A stretch of 6,693 bases of DNA from Sulfurimonas sp. (GTDB lineage Bacteria > Campylobacterota > Campylobacteria > Campylobacterales > Sulfurimonadaceae). The first letter of the stretch is position 1; every line of letters starts with the position of its first letter. Shown piece after piece: positions 1-6,592 of the stretch. The translations under genes were made by a program, and so were the position numbers. The stretch lies in contig QNZR01000060.1 of assembly GCA_003978475.1 (NCBI GenBank), forward strand, positions 1-6,693. The letters run 5' to 3'. A model generated the notes under the pieces. It did no database searches and was not told where the DNA came from. It saw nothing but the letters and a program-made list of their open reading frames with translations.

Positions 1-313
1 TAACCAATAAGCTCACAACAACACTAAACTGCATTAAAACACCGATGATGTCTGTTAAAAATCCTGGAGCAATAAGTAAAAAGGCACCAATAACCGTAAA
101 CAGATTCAACTCTTGCAAACGTCGTAAATCAAGATTATCCGCAGAAACCGATTGCAGATTTTTAATCAGTGTTGTTCGAAAATTTACCAACAATATAATA
201 CCGATCATCGCACTGAAAATCAGTTCAAAGAACGTTGCCACACCTCCGATCAAAGAGGCAATATTGGTGGAGATAACCACTTCTAAAAAAAGATAAATGA
301 AAAAATAAATCAC
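1..313 (-). CDS. fxsA: FxsA-family membrane protein (3' end beyond window)
   Basis: Seen: translating leftward from a GTG at 313-311 gives 104 uninterrupted codons to the left edge. The product is strongly hydrophobic, with membrane segments at about residues 3-22, 26-44 and 72-104. A polar loop (about 45-70) separates the second and third. The first segment carries a Glu (E11), and the third contains APGFLTD (82-88), the Pro-Gly-Phe-x-Thr-Asp signature of FxsA proteins. The GTG overlaps the proS stop (ACGTGA), which argues for translational coupling, and no other start in this frame lies nearby. Known: FxsA proteins are small inner-membrane proteins; E. coli FxsA overproduction relieves F-plasmid exclusion of phage T7, but the normal role is unclear. 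C. jejuni has an integral membrane protein (Cj0544) in this place, between proS and hemC. Inferred: last visible gene of the operon. The C-terminus is not in the window. Confidence 0.82.
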   Translation of the reverse strand, partial: MIYFFIYLFLEVVISTNIASLIGGVATFFELIFSAMIGIILLVNFRTTLIKNLQSVSADNLDLRRLQELNLFTVIGAFLLIAPGFLTDIIGVLMQFSVVVSLLV

Positions 314-2016
314 GTCATCACTCGCTCTATGATGGCTTCTAAAGCACGATCAGCTGCCAGCGTCTCTTTTTGAAGCGTAGCACGATTCATAAGCTGTATA
401 TTGCCATTCACCAGCTCTTTACCGACAATAACCGTGTAGGGAAAACCAATAAGTTCTGCATCTTTCATTTTAAAACCAAATCGCTCTTTTCGATCATCAA
501 GCATGACTTCAACACCACTTTGTCTCAACTGCTCATATAATGTTTGTGCAAACGTCATCTGTTGCTCGTCTTTGATATTTGAAATCATAACATTAACAAG
601 ATAAGGTGCTGTTGAGGCGGTCCAAATACAGCCGTTATCATCATGATGCTGTTCAATCACAGCGGCTACCAGGCGACTAATGCCCATACCGTATGTTCCC
701 ATAATAAAAGGCTCACGCTGCCCTTTGTCATTTAAAAACTCGGCTTTAAGTGCGCTTGAATATGTTGTGCCGAGTTTAAAAATATGTCCAACTTCAATGC
801 CTTTGGTCAACGCCAAAACGCCGCTACAGTGCGGACAACGGTCACCTTCTTTGACTTCAGCAATATCAACACATGGGATATTTTTCAGTGCGGCAAAATT
901 CACACCGACATAGTGATAGTCTTTTTCATTGGCGCCGCAAATCATGGCATCGGCGTGCTCAAGTTCGACATCCATAACAATGGTACATGTATTAAGATTC
1001 AACGGTCCCATAAAACCGACTGTAAGTCCGACTTCATTAAGCTCCTCTTCGCTCACATCAACAAGCTCCTGAGCATGAACGGCATGACATGCTTTGACTT
1101 CCTGCAATGTATCACTACCTCGTAAACAAAAAAGAACAATATCACTGTGATCATCATAAACAGCACGTTTAACTACCGTCTTAACCAAATAGTAAGGGTC
1201 TACTTTAAAAAAAGATGCCAATGCTTCTATGGTGGTAACATCGGGTGTCATAAACCGGTTAAATGTCGCTTCGGGTGCTTCAGGAACATCCTCTCTTTTT
1301 CCTCGAACGGCAGCTTCAATATTGGCGGCATAATGGCAGTGGTCACAAATAGCAATGGTATCTTCACCGCTGTCGGCAATAACCATAAGCTCTTTGGAGC
1401 CTGAGCCGCCAATAGCACCGCTATCAGCTTCGACGACACGAAAATCTAAGCCCAAACGTGTCAAAATTTGTTTGTACGCCGCTTCTACCGCAGTAAACTC
1501 ACGATTTAAATCGTCTTCAGAGCTATGAAAACTGTATCCGTCTTTCATTAAAAATTCACGTCCACGCATTAACCCAAAACGGGGGCGTGCTTCATCACGA
1601 AATTTGGTTTTTATCTGATACAGGTGCATTGGCAGCTGCTTGTAACTGCTCACTCGGTTACGTACCAGACTTACCATCATCTCTTCATGTGTCGGTCCCA
1701 GTACAAAACGGTTCTCTTTGCGATCTTTGAAGCGCAGCAGCTCTTTACCGAATTTCTCAATACGTCCGCTCTCCTGCCATAACTCCACCGGTGTTACCAA
1801 ACTAAGTTCAACCTCTTGCGCTCCGATGGACTGCATCTCTTCATTGACAATAGTCTCAATCTTTTTCAGCACTCGCTTCCCCAAAGGCAAAAAATTATAG
1901 AGTCCGCTGGAAACCTGGGCAATAAAACCGGCACGACTTAAAAAAATATGACTTGCCAAAACGGCATCGTTGGGTACCTCTTTAGTCGTAGGAATAAATG
2001 CTTTTGAGCGTCTCAT
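310..2016 (-). CDS. proS: Prolyl-tRNA synthetase (bacterial type with INS editing domain)
   Basis: Cytoplasmic class II aminoacyl-tRNA synthetase that charges tRNA-Pro with proline using ATP. At 568 residues it is close to the full-length bacterial form (E. coli about 572). Seen: the catalytic core holds GPTHEE (107-112), a motif 2 region with [12 protein letters not shown] (144-155) and motif 3 GMGISR (443-448). Between motifs 2 and 3 lies the YbaK-like INS domain (about 225-405) that clears mischarged Ala-tRNA-Pro; its expected lysine is in YLVKT (K279). Two Cys pairs, C224/C227 and C394/C397, flank this insertion and may form a metal knuckle. The anticodon-binding domain covers about 470-568. 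The ATG shares ATGA with the hemA stop and follows a strong AAAAGGAG Shine-Dalgarno sequence (2021-2028), so this start is secure. The gene appears intact and complete. Confidence 0.98.
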   Translation of the reverse strand: MRRSKAFIPTTKEVPNDAVLASHIFLSRAGFIAQVSSGLYNFLPLGKRVLKKIETIVNEEMQSIGAQEVELSLVTPVELWQESGRIEKFGKELLRFKDRKENRFVLGPTHEEMMVSLVRNRVSSYKQLPMHLYQIKTKFRDEARPRFGLMRGREFLMKDGYSFHSSEDDLNREFTAVEAAYKQILTRLGLDFRVVEADSGAIGGSGSKELMVIADSGEDTIAICDHCHYAANIEAAVRGKREDVPEAPEATFNRFMTPDVTTIEALASFFKVDPYYLVKTVVKRAVYDDHSDIVLFCLRGSDTLQEVKACHAVHAQELVDVSEEELNEVGLTVGFMGPLNLNTCTIVMDVELEHADAMICGANEKDYHYVGVNFAALKNIPCVDIAEVKEGDRCPHCSGVLALTKGIEVGHIFKLGTTYSSALKAEFLNDKGQREPFIMGTYGMGISRLVAAVIEQHHDDNGCIWTASTAPYLVNVMISNIKDEQQMTFAQTLYEQLRQSGVEVMLDDRKERFGFKMKDAELIGFPYTVIVGKELVNGNIQLMNRATLQKETLAADRALEAIIERVMT

Positions 2017-3296
2017 GGCTCTCCTTTTCCATATTGTTCACAGCTGGCATGTTGGTCACGCTTGGTATCGAGTATATAATTCAGTGCTTTAATCAGGGTA
2101 TCGGATTCACTGCCGTTAGAACTTGCACGAATTTTACTGGTAAGCTCATGTAAAAAACGCTTAACCACCTGTTCTCCCATCTTCACAGCTTCTTGTTCAT
2201 ACGCTTTGGGGATAAATCCTTTGCCAATTACCCGCGCCGCTTCATCGATTGAAGCCTGGTAGGCACGTTTATAGATCTCTTTAATAATCGGTTCCACAGA
2301 AAGACGCTTCAGACATTCAAAGAAAAGCTTGGTATGACGGGCGACCGTTGTATATGAAAGCGTTGCTTCCTCCTCGCGAAGCGCAAGATTCTCATCGACA
2401 ATATTTTTTAAATCATCTACCTGATACAAGACAATATCATTATCGTTGTGACATTCAATGTCACGAGGAACCGCCATATCGACCCAGTAGCGCTTAAAAT
2501 GACAGGACTGAACATATTTATCGGTAATAATCGGTTGTTTGGATCCGGTAGAAGTAAAAAGAAGCTCATACTCATTGACGGCATCATGAAGTTCTTCAAA
2601 ATCGCGTACTTTGGTGCCGTACTCTCTAGCAATCGCTTCTGCTTTACTGCGGGTACGATTCATCATCGTCACTTCAACGCCGTGAGAAATGAGATGTTTT
2701 GCCGTCAGCGAGGACATCTCTCCAGCACCAATAACCAAAGCGCGCTTACCTTCAAGATCTTCGGCTTCTTTACTGATTTGTGCAACGGCAACACTGGCAA
2801 TAGAGACGGGATTTGAAGAAATATTGGTTGAATTTCGCACCTCGGCGGCACACTTAAAAGCATAGTGAATGGCACGGGAAAGCTCATGTTTGCAAAAGCC
2901 GTTGTCGTACGCAAAGCGAAAGGCATCTTTAAGCTGTCCGGCAATTTGTGTTTCACCGACAACCAAAGAATCCAAAGAGCTCGCAACACTAAACAGATGA
3001 TAGATCGCTCCTTTGTCATCAAAAATGTCCGAACGACTTTTCAGTTCATCAATCGCAATGTGCGAACGACTGTTTAACAGGGTAAAAATATGCTCACTTG
3101 CCGATTCAAGATCACTGCAATAACAGAAGATCTCCATACGATTACATGTAGAAAGTAAAATGGACTCCTCAATACTAGAGACGGAGTTGAGCTTTTCCAG
3201 ACACCCAACTTTATGATTTTCGTCGGGGTATGCCAGCTTTTCACGAATAGCCAGAGTAGAGTTTTTATGGGTAAAACTAATAATAAGATAGTGCAT
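2013..3296 (-). CDS. hemA: Glutamyl-tRNA reductase
   Basis: Reduces glutamyl-tRNA-Glu to glutamate-1-semialdehyde with NADPH, the first committed step of the C5 route to heme and other tetrapyrroles. Seen (numbered from the ATG at 3296, 427 aa): an N-terminal catalytic domain with STCNR (49-53), whose Cys51 is the expected thioester-forming nucleophile. GETQI follows at 114-118. A Rossmann NADPH domain starts at GAGEMS (190-195), has NRT at 213-215 and continues to about DMAVPRD (273-279). A helical dimerisation domain fills about 300-410. Start choice: an in-frame TTG at 3299 sits one codon upstream, but the ATG at 3296 overlaps the previous stop as TGATG. It also puts the catalytic Cys at nearly the E. 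coli position (C50), so ATG is preferred. The gene sits between the prenyl synthase and proS, as in H. pylori and C. jejuni. It appears complete. Confidence 0.97.
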   Translation of the reverse strand: MHYLIISFTHKNSTLAIREKLAYPDENHKVGCLEKLNSVSSIEESILLSTCNRMEIFCYCSDLESASEHIFTLLNSRSHIAIDELKSRSDIFDDKGAIYHLFSVASSLDSLVVGETQIAGQLKDAFRFAYDNGFCKHELSRAIHYAFKCAAEVRNSTNISSNPVSIASVAVAQISKEAEDLEGKRALVIGAGEMSSLTAKHLISHGVEVTMMNRTRSKAEAIAREYGTKVRDFEELHDAVNEYELLFTSTGSKQPIITDKYVQSCHFKRYWVDMAVPRDIECHNDNDIVLYQVDDLKNIVDENLALREEEATLSYTTVARHTKLFFECLKRLSVEPIIKEIYKRAYQASIDEAARVIGKGFIPKAYEQEAVKMGEQVVKRFLHELTSKIRASSNGSESDTLIKALNYILDTKRDQHASCEQYGKGEP

Positions 3297-4186
3297 CAAT
3301 AACGTCTCTTCATCATGGTTTCAATCACGGCAACAAGCTCACGATCATCCTTGACACTTGTAATCGCTTCATCACTCAGTTTTCTGGCAAGAGCATACGC
3401 TTTTTCAATACTGTGGTGCTCCTCCATCCTGGCACGAATCCATGCCCCTTCCCCGGGTGCAAGTTCTCTGGCATGGCAATCTTTCAAACGCTCTTTGTCA
3501 CGACGGTTGAGTGCGTCGTAAAGATAGATATACGGCAGCGTACACTTGCCTTCAACAAAGTCGTTCATTGCCGGTTTTCCCAATGTAGCTTCATCGGAAA
3601 CAATATCTAAAATGTCATCAATAATTTGAAAAGAGAGTCCCAGATTTTTTCCGTAAACCCCATAGGCGGTTGCATCTTTTTGTGCCAAAAGAGCCGCTGC
3701 CGTGGCAGCAGCTTCCATGAGCGTTGCCGTTTTTAAGTAGAGCATGTTCAAGTACGCATCGGCATCGCTGTTAAAGTGTGATGCCATCGCGACATCCATC
3801 ATCTCCCCGACAGAAAGAGAGGTGACAGAATGGGCAATACACGAGGCAATGGCGGATTCAAAATGCACCAGTTCGCTAAATGCCTTGGAGTAAAGCACAT
3901 CACCAAGCATTACGGCAGTCTTACTGTCTTCTGTCGCATTTACCGAAGGCACACCCCGACGCACAGATGCTTCATCTATAACATCATCATGCAGCAGGCT
4001 TGCCGCATGAATCAGTTCAATAATTGCGGCAAGACGTACGGAGTTCTCCGAGGATGCCGCAATTTTTAGCACCAGTTTGGCACGAAGACGCTTACCGCCG
4101 CTTAAAGCGTCAAATAGCCGCGTAACGTTACTATAGTCGATTTGATGCACAAGATTTTTAATATCATTCTCTACCTGTTCTATCAT
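3296..4186 (-). CDS. ispB: Trans-polyprenyl diphosphate synthase (quinone side chain)
   Basis: Class I all-trans prenyltransferase that adds isopentenyl diphosphate units to an allylic primer. Seen, in 296 aa: GGKRLRAKL (30-38) for diphosphate binding; the first Asp-rich motif DDVID (67-71) followed by RRG (76-78); KT at 152-153; FQIIDDILD (186-194) containing the second Asp-rich motif D190, D191, D194; then GKP (203-205) and D209. All Mg-diphosphate ligands expected of the family are present. Known: Campylobacterota use menaquinone-type quinones, and the syntenic H. pylori HP0240 and C. jejuni Cj0541 are annotated as polyprenyl (octa/heptaprenyl) synthases. Inferred: it makes the menaquinone tail; chain length cannot be read reliably, so ispB is a family-level symbol. 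An AGGAGA sequence lies about 11 nt before the ATG, inside the end of the preceding gene. The gap to that gene is 3 nt, and its own stop overlaps hemA by 1 nt. Confidence 0.93.
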   Translation of the reverse strand: MIEQVENDIKNLVHQIDYSNVTRLFDALSGGKRLRAKLVLKIAASSENSVRLAAIIELIHAASLLHDDVIDEASVRRGVPSVNATEDSKTAVMLGDVLYSKAFSELVHFESAIASCIAHSVTSLSVGEMMDVAMASHFNSDADAYLNMLYLKTATLMEAAATAAALLAQKDATAYGVYGKNLGLSFQIIDDILDIVSDEATLGKPAMNDFVEGKCTLPYIYLYDALNRRDKERLKDCHARELAPGEGAWIRARMEEHHSIEKAYALARKLSDEAITSVKDDRELVAVIETMMKRRY

Positions 4187-4189
4187 TGC

Positions 4190-4603
4190 CTATATTGTCT
4201 CCTGTAAAAATTTCAACGCGACACGTTCATCATCATCACTTAAATAGATATCAAAAAGCGCCTGTTTTGTCTTAAAATCAAAATATCTAAAAGTTACTAT
4301 GAGATAAGGGGGCATCCTATGACGCCCTCCTTCAGAAAAAAGGATGACTCGAAAACTTTTATTTTTATGCTCTTTTCGCAATACATGTTGTGCTACGACA
4401 TCATCATAAGAACGCAATACCACCAGAGTATCGTTAGCATAAAGTGTCCATCGAAACTCAAACATCCTTTTTAAAGCAGCATTCTTGACAACAATACGCT
4501 CCAGCTGATCTTTGGCCAATGAAACACTTTTTACGGGTGTCCACTCATCGGCACTGCCGGTACGACACAGCAACAAAGAGAACAGCAGGAGTGCGCGTAT
4601 CAT
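4190..4603 (-). CDS. Small exported protein of unknown function
   Basis: I do not recognise a functional family. Seen: 137 aa beginning with a classical Sec signal peptide: a basic residue (R3), a hydrophobic core at 4-12, then a plausible signal peptidase I site after GSA (16-18), leaving a mature protein of about 119 residues starting DEW. Cys13 follows LLL and does not fit a normal lipobox, so a lipoprotein is unlikely. The mature part is rich in basic and aromatic residues, with beta-prone stretches (RWTLYA 51-56, PYLIVTFRYFDF 99-110) and no recognisable catalytic motif. A single small periplasmic domain is plausible. It lies 9 nt after the DUF2018 gene and 3 nt before the prenyl synthase, the position held by H. 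pylori HP0241 and C. jejuni Cj0540 (annotated as an exporting protein). The Shine-Dalgarno is weak, so expression probably depends on coupling to the upstream gene. Confidence 0.85.
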   Translation of the reverse strand: MIRALLLFSLLLCRTGSADEWTPVKSVSLAKDQLERIVVKNAALKRMFEFRWTLYANDTLVVLRSYDDVVAQHVLRKEHKNKSFRVILFSEGGRHRMPPYLIVTFRYFDFKTKQALFDIYLSDDDERVALKFLQETI

Positions 4604-4612
4604 GGGTACTGA

Positions 4613-4900
4613 TTACTCGCTTTGCGAAAGAATTTTTCCGACGGTATCCATATAAATATTCTTTGTTGCCACATCAATTTCGGCGGCTTTCTCAAACACC
4701 AGGGTTTTCAGTAGTCTCTCAAGCTCATCGGCATCCACACCACGCTCCTCAAGTAACAGTTCTAATGCGGCAATACGCTCCACCATCTGCAATAACTCTG
4801 CTTCTGCAATATTACGATTTGCGTTATAAACAATCTCTAAAAATTTACTTTTGGGAGACCCCATGAAAATATCATCTTCATCTTCAAATATACCGTACAT
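4613..4900 (-). CDS. DUF2018 family protein (HP0242-like)
   Basis: Small soluble, mainly alpha-helical protein of 95 aa. Seen: an acidic N-terminus (EDEDD, 6-10), then DIFMGSPKSKF (10-20), then long Leu/Glu-rich helices (about 30-53, 57-75 and 77-92) and no signal peptide or membrane segment. Length, N-terminal pattern and position at the head of this operon match H. pylori HP0242 and C. jejuni Cj0539. Known: HP0242 is the structural representative of DUF2018 and forms an unusual intertwined (knotted) all-helical homodimer; its function is unknown. Start choice: the first ATG keeps the acidic segment seen in relatives and has GGA 8 nt upstream (4909-4911). Met13 is a less likely alternative. 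Inferred: promoter-proximal gene of the leftward operon, about 24 nt from the predicted transcription start. Confidence 0.9.
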   Translation of the reverse strand: MYGIFEDEDDIFMGSPKSKFLEIVYNANRNIAEAELLQMVERIAALELLLEERGVDADELERLLKTLVFEKAAEIDVATKNIYMDTVGKILSQSE

Positions 4901-4930
4901 CTGTTTTATCCATTTGTATTAAATTTGGCG

Positions 4931-4958
4931 ATTATACCACCTCGACTCTAAAATACAA
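4931..4958 (-). promoter_or_regulatory. Sigma70-type promoter of the leftward operon
   Basis: On the minus strand a perfect TATAAT (4931-4936) is preceded by TGG, giving an extended -10. A weak -35, TTGTAT (4953-4958), lies 16 bp upstream. Transcription should start near 4924, leaving a leader of about 24 nt before the DUF2018 ATG. No other good promoter was noticed inside the tightly packed genes downstream, so this one probably drives the whole six-gene operon. Confidence 0.7.
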
Positions 4959-5002
4959 CTAATCTTCTACATCTAGCTCTCAAATCGTATTATTATGGCG
5001 CG

Positions 5003-5036
5003 ATGCAGTTTGTTTTTGGCATAAAAAACAATGCAT
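5003..5036. repeat. AT-rich inverted repeat in divergent intergenic region
   Basis: Left arm ATGCA (5003-5007), a 2-nt GT bulge, then TTGTTTTT (5010-5017); loop GGCATA (5018-5023); right arm AAAAACAA (5024-5031) then TGCAT (5032-5036). This makes 13 paired bases with one small bulge. It lies roughly 45 bp upstream of the leftward -35 and about 90 bp upstream of the rightward -10. No gene ends beside it, so a terminator role is unlikely. It could be an operator or part of a small transcript; the sequence does not decide. Confidence 0.5.
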
Positions 5037-5127
5037 AGCCACCGTTTTACTATAAAATTTAACCTTAGATAAAGGCAATATTCTCCAAATAATTCCAAAA
5101 TGAAGTTATTCATTAGTGAGTTCATAC

Positions 5128-5133
5128 TATAAT
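5128..5133 (+). promoter_or_regulatory. Probable -10 box for the CNNM gene
   Basis: Perfect TATAAT with no convincing -35 (TT-rich sequence near 5105-5111), as is common for sigma70 promoters in Campylobacterota. Transcription would start near 5140, giving a leader of about 35 nt. That leader contains TAAGGA (5156-5161), 13 nt before the ATG at 5175, a longer spacing than usual. No closer Shine-Dalgarno and no other in-frame start were seen. Confidence 0.6.
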
Positions 5134-5174
5134 GCGGCACTATTTTACCAATACATAAGGATTTTTACAACTCA

Positions 5175-6221
5175 ATGGATCTCTTACTACTCTACTTTTT
5201 CTTAGCTGTTGGCGTCTCATTTTTATGTTCCATTTTAGAATCGGTACTACTGTCCATCAATATGTCATACATTTTGGTTTTGGAAAAACAGCGTCCAAGC
5301 ATTGGCAAACTACTACGTTTGCATAAGCTGAACATCAACAAATCCATTGCTTCCATTCTCATTTTAAATACCATTGCCAACACTTTAGGTGCTGCTGCCG
5401 TCGGGGCACAGGCTGCTTCCATTTTTGGCAATGATGCCGTAGTCTATATCTCTATTGTACTGACATTTGCCATTTTGTTTTTCTCTGAAATTATTCCTAA
5501 AACTATCGGCGCCATATACTGGAAACAGCTGGCTCCGATAAGCGCGCAAATTATTCGTATTTTTATCTGGATAACCTATCCGATTATTTTAACCACACTC
5601 TTTGTAACCGACAGAATTTCAAAAGGTAAGGAAAATATCAATACCCTGACCAAAGATGAACTGCTCGAAAGTATGTTACTGAGTGAAGATGACGGTGTCA
5701 TTGATGAAAAAGAGTCTGATGTTATTGAAAATATCTTAAACCTGGACAAAATTAAAGTTGAAAATGTCTTAACACCGCGCAGTGTTGTCTTTGCTCTTGA
5801 TGAAAACATGCCTATTAAAGAGGTCATTGCCACTCAAGGTGATATTTTTAAATTTTCCCGCATTCCCGTTTATAACAACTCCATCGAAGATGTCACCGGT
5901 ATTGTCCTGACAAAAAAGATTTTCCAACAGGCCATTCAAGACGACACGGTAAGTATTGGTTCGATTAAAAAAGACATTTACACGATTAATGAGAACATTC
6001 CGGTCTCCAAAGCGCTAGACCTTTTCATTGCCAAAAAAGACCACATGTTCCTTGTGCGTGACAATTACGATCAGACAGAAGGTATTTTGACCCTGGAAGA
6101 TTGTATTGAGACTATTTTAGGTGTAGAGATTGTAGATGAGAGCGACGGTGCCGAAGATATGCGCGCTCTTGCCAAACTTAAAATGAAGCAGAAACGAAAA
6201 GAACAGGAACGTATAGAATAG
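5175..6221 (+). CDS. CNNM/CorC-family membrane protein with CBS pair
   Basis: Inner-membrane protein of the CNNM (DUF21) family, which includes CorC-type Mg2+ export or resistance proteins; older annotations call them hemolysin-like. Seen, in 348 aa: hydrophobic segments at about 3-27, 57-82, 88-110 and 120-145, with the CNNM signature SEIIPKT (104-110). An acidic linker follows (about 160-190, with LSEDDGVID at 169-177). The cytosolic CBS (Bateman) pair runs from about 195 to 315, starting at VLTPR (198-202) and ending with the typical TLEDCIETILG (306-316). CBS pairs in this family bind adenine nucleotides and gate transport. Odd: the protein ends in a short charged tail (about 320-348, Lys/Arg-rich at 334-342) where many homologues carry a CorC_HlyC domain, so it is a short form. 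The gene runs opposite to the hemA operon. Ion specificity is inferred from the family only. Confidence 0.92.
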   Translation: MDLLLLYFFLAVGVSFLCSILESVLLSINMSYILVLEKQRPSIGKLLRLHKLNINKSIASILILNTIANTLGAAAVGAQAASIFGNDAVVYISIVLTFAILFFSEIIPKTIGAIYWKQLAPISAQIIRIFIWITYPIILTTLFVTDRISKGKENINTLTKDELLESMLLSEDDGVIDEKESDVIENILNLDKIKVENVLTPRSVVFALDENMPIKEVIATQGDIFKFSRIPVYNNSIEDVTGIVLTKKIFQQAIQDDTVSIGSIKKDIYTINENIPVSKALDLFIAKKDHMFLVRDNYDQTEGILTLEDCIETILGVEIVDESDGAEDMRALAKLKMKQKRKEQERIE

Positions 6222-6223
6222 TT

Positions 6224-6529
6224 TTAGCTTAACAACGTGTCGTCTTTCCTAGTACTCTTGGCGGCTGCACGCGCTATGATTTCCACATAACATCTCTGCC
6301 ACCGGTCTGCTTTGGCATGCTCTAATGCTGTCATTAACTCCGAGAAAGTGAGCACTTTAGCAGCCTCTTCCGTTGCCCCGAAGCGACAGTCGAAATCCCA
6401 AAAAACGGCCTCCTTGGGAAGCGTTTTTTTACGTTCTCGCTTGACATACTTGCGAACCTCATGCTTGATCGATTCCAGAACACGATCGGGGTGCTTGTTG
6501 TCTTGTTGAAGTTGAAATACTTTTTTCAA
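6224..6529 (-). CDS. Small DUF6172-like hypothetical protein, TTG start
   Basis: Function unknown. Seen: 101 aa, soluble, very basic in its first half. HEVRKYVKRERKKTLP (23-38) is a charged helix-like segment, followed by FWDFDC (43-48) and YVEIIA (81-86) near the end. From memory this pattern (N-terminal MKK-F, HEVRKYVKRERRKTLP-like block, FWDFDC, YVEI) fits the conserved proteobacterial DUF6172 family; the family name needs a profile search. Start choice: the first codon is TTG at 6529-6527. No in-frame ATG precedes it before a stop at 6563-6565, and AAAAGG ends 6 nt upstream, so TTG is well supported and yields the family-like MKK start. The gene has its own -10 box and converges on the CNNM gene with 2 nt between stops. 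The basic block would suit nucleic acid or ribosome contact, but that is a guess. Confidence 0.83.
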   Translation of the reverse strand: MKKVFQLQQDNKHPDRVLESIKHEVRKYVKRERKKTLPKEAVFWDFDCRFGATEEAAKVLTFSELMTALEHAKADRWQRCYVEIIARAAAKSTRKDDTLLS

Positions 6530-6535
6530 TGCCCG

Positions 6536-6541
6536 CCTTTT
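6536..6541 (-). promoter_or_regulatory. Ribosome binding site that fixes the TTG start
   Basis: Minus-strand AAAAGG, complementary to the 16S rRNA tail, ends 6 nt before the TTG at 6529. It is the only Shine-Dalgarno-like sequence near the start of this gene and is the main argument for TTG initiation. Confidence 0.65.
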
Positions 6542-6550
6542 ACATGTAAA
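6539..6550. repeat. 12-bp perfect palindrome in the leader of the DUF6172-like gene
   Basis: TTTACATGTAAA is its own reverse complement. It lies between the -10 box (6562-6567) and the start codon, and its left end overlaps the Shine-Dalgarno. One or two 12-bp palindromes are expected by chance in a window this long, so only the position hints at an operator. Confidence 0.3.
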
Positions 6551-6561
6551 TTGATGCGCAT

Positions 6562-6567
6562 ATTATA
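6562..6567 (-). promoter_or_regulatory. Probable -10 box for the DUF6172-like gene
   Basis: Perfect minus-strand TATAAT in the 63-bp gap after the GGDEF gene, with no recognisable -35. Transcription would start near 6555, giving a leader of about 26 nt. Read-through from the GGDEF gene is also possible, because no terminator hairpin was seen in the gap. Confidence 0.5.
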
Positions 6568-6592
6568 GCCAGATAGATCACCATATACGCCA

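Noticed and set aside
45..296. 83-codon plus-strand open frame at the left edge
   Set aside because: It lies antisense to the FxsA-like gene, whose motifs and hydrophobic pattern are clear; the plus-strand product shows no recognisable domain.
784..1125. 113-codon plus-strand open frame inside proS
   Set aside because: It is antisense to the well-conserved editing domain of proS and has no independent evidence of coding.
2448..2816. 122-codon plus-strand open frame inside hemA
   Set aside because: It is antisense to the Rossmann domain of hemA; a shadow frame.
4547..4603. Lipoprotein signal with Cys13 in the exported protein
   Set aside because: The residues before Cys13 are Leu-Leu-Leu; a lipobox needs a small residue (Gly, Ala, Ser) just before the Cys, and a signal peptidase I site fits better.
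4519..4866. 115-codon plus-strand open frame across the exported protein and DUF2018 genes
   Set aside because: It is antisense to two syntenic genes and its product is a His/Arg-rich unstructured-looking sequence typical of shadow frames.
4980..5036. 18-residue minus-strand frame (begins MHCFLC) that spans the intergenic inverted repeat
   Set aside because: Too short, with only a weak GGTGG upstream and no supporting conservation visible; it starts inside the repeat by chance as far as can be told.
5003..5036. Intrinsic terminator
   Set aside because: The stem is almost entirely A/T and no gene on either strand ends next to it, so it lacks the expected GC-rich stem and context.
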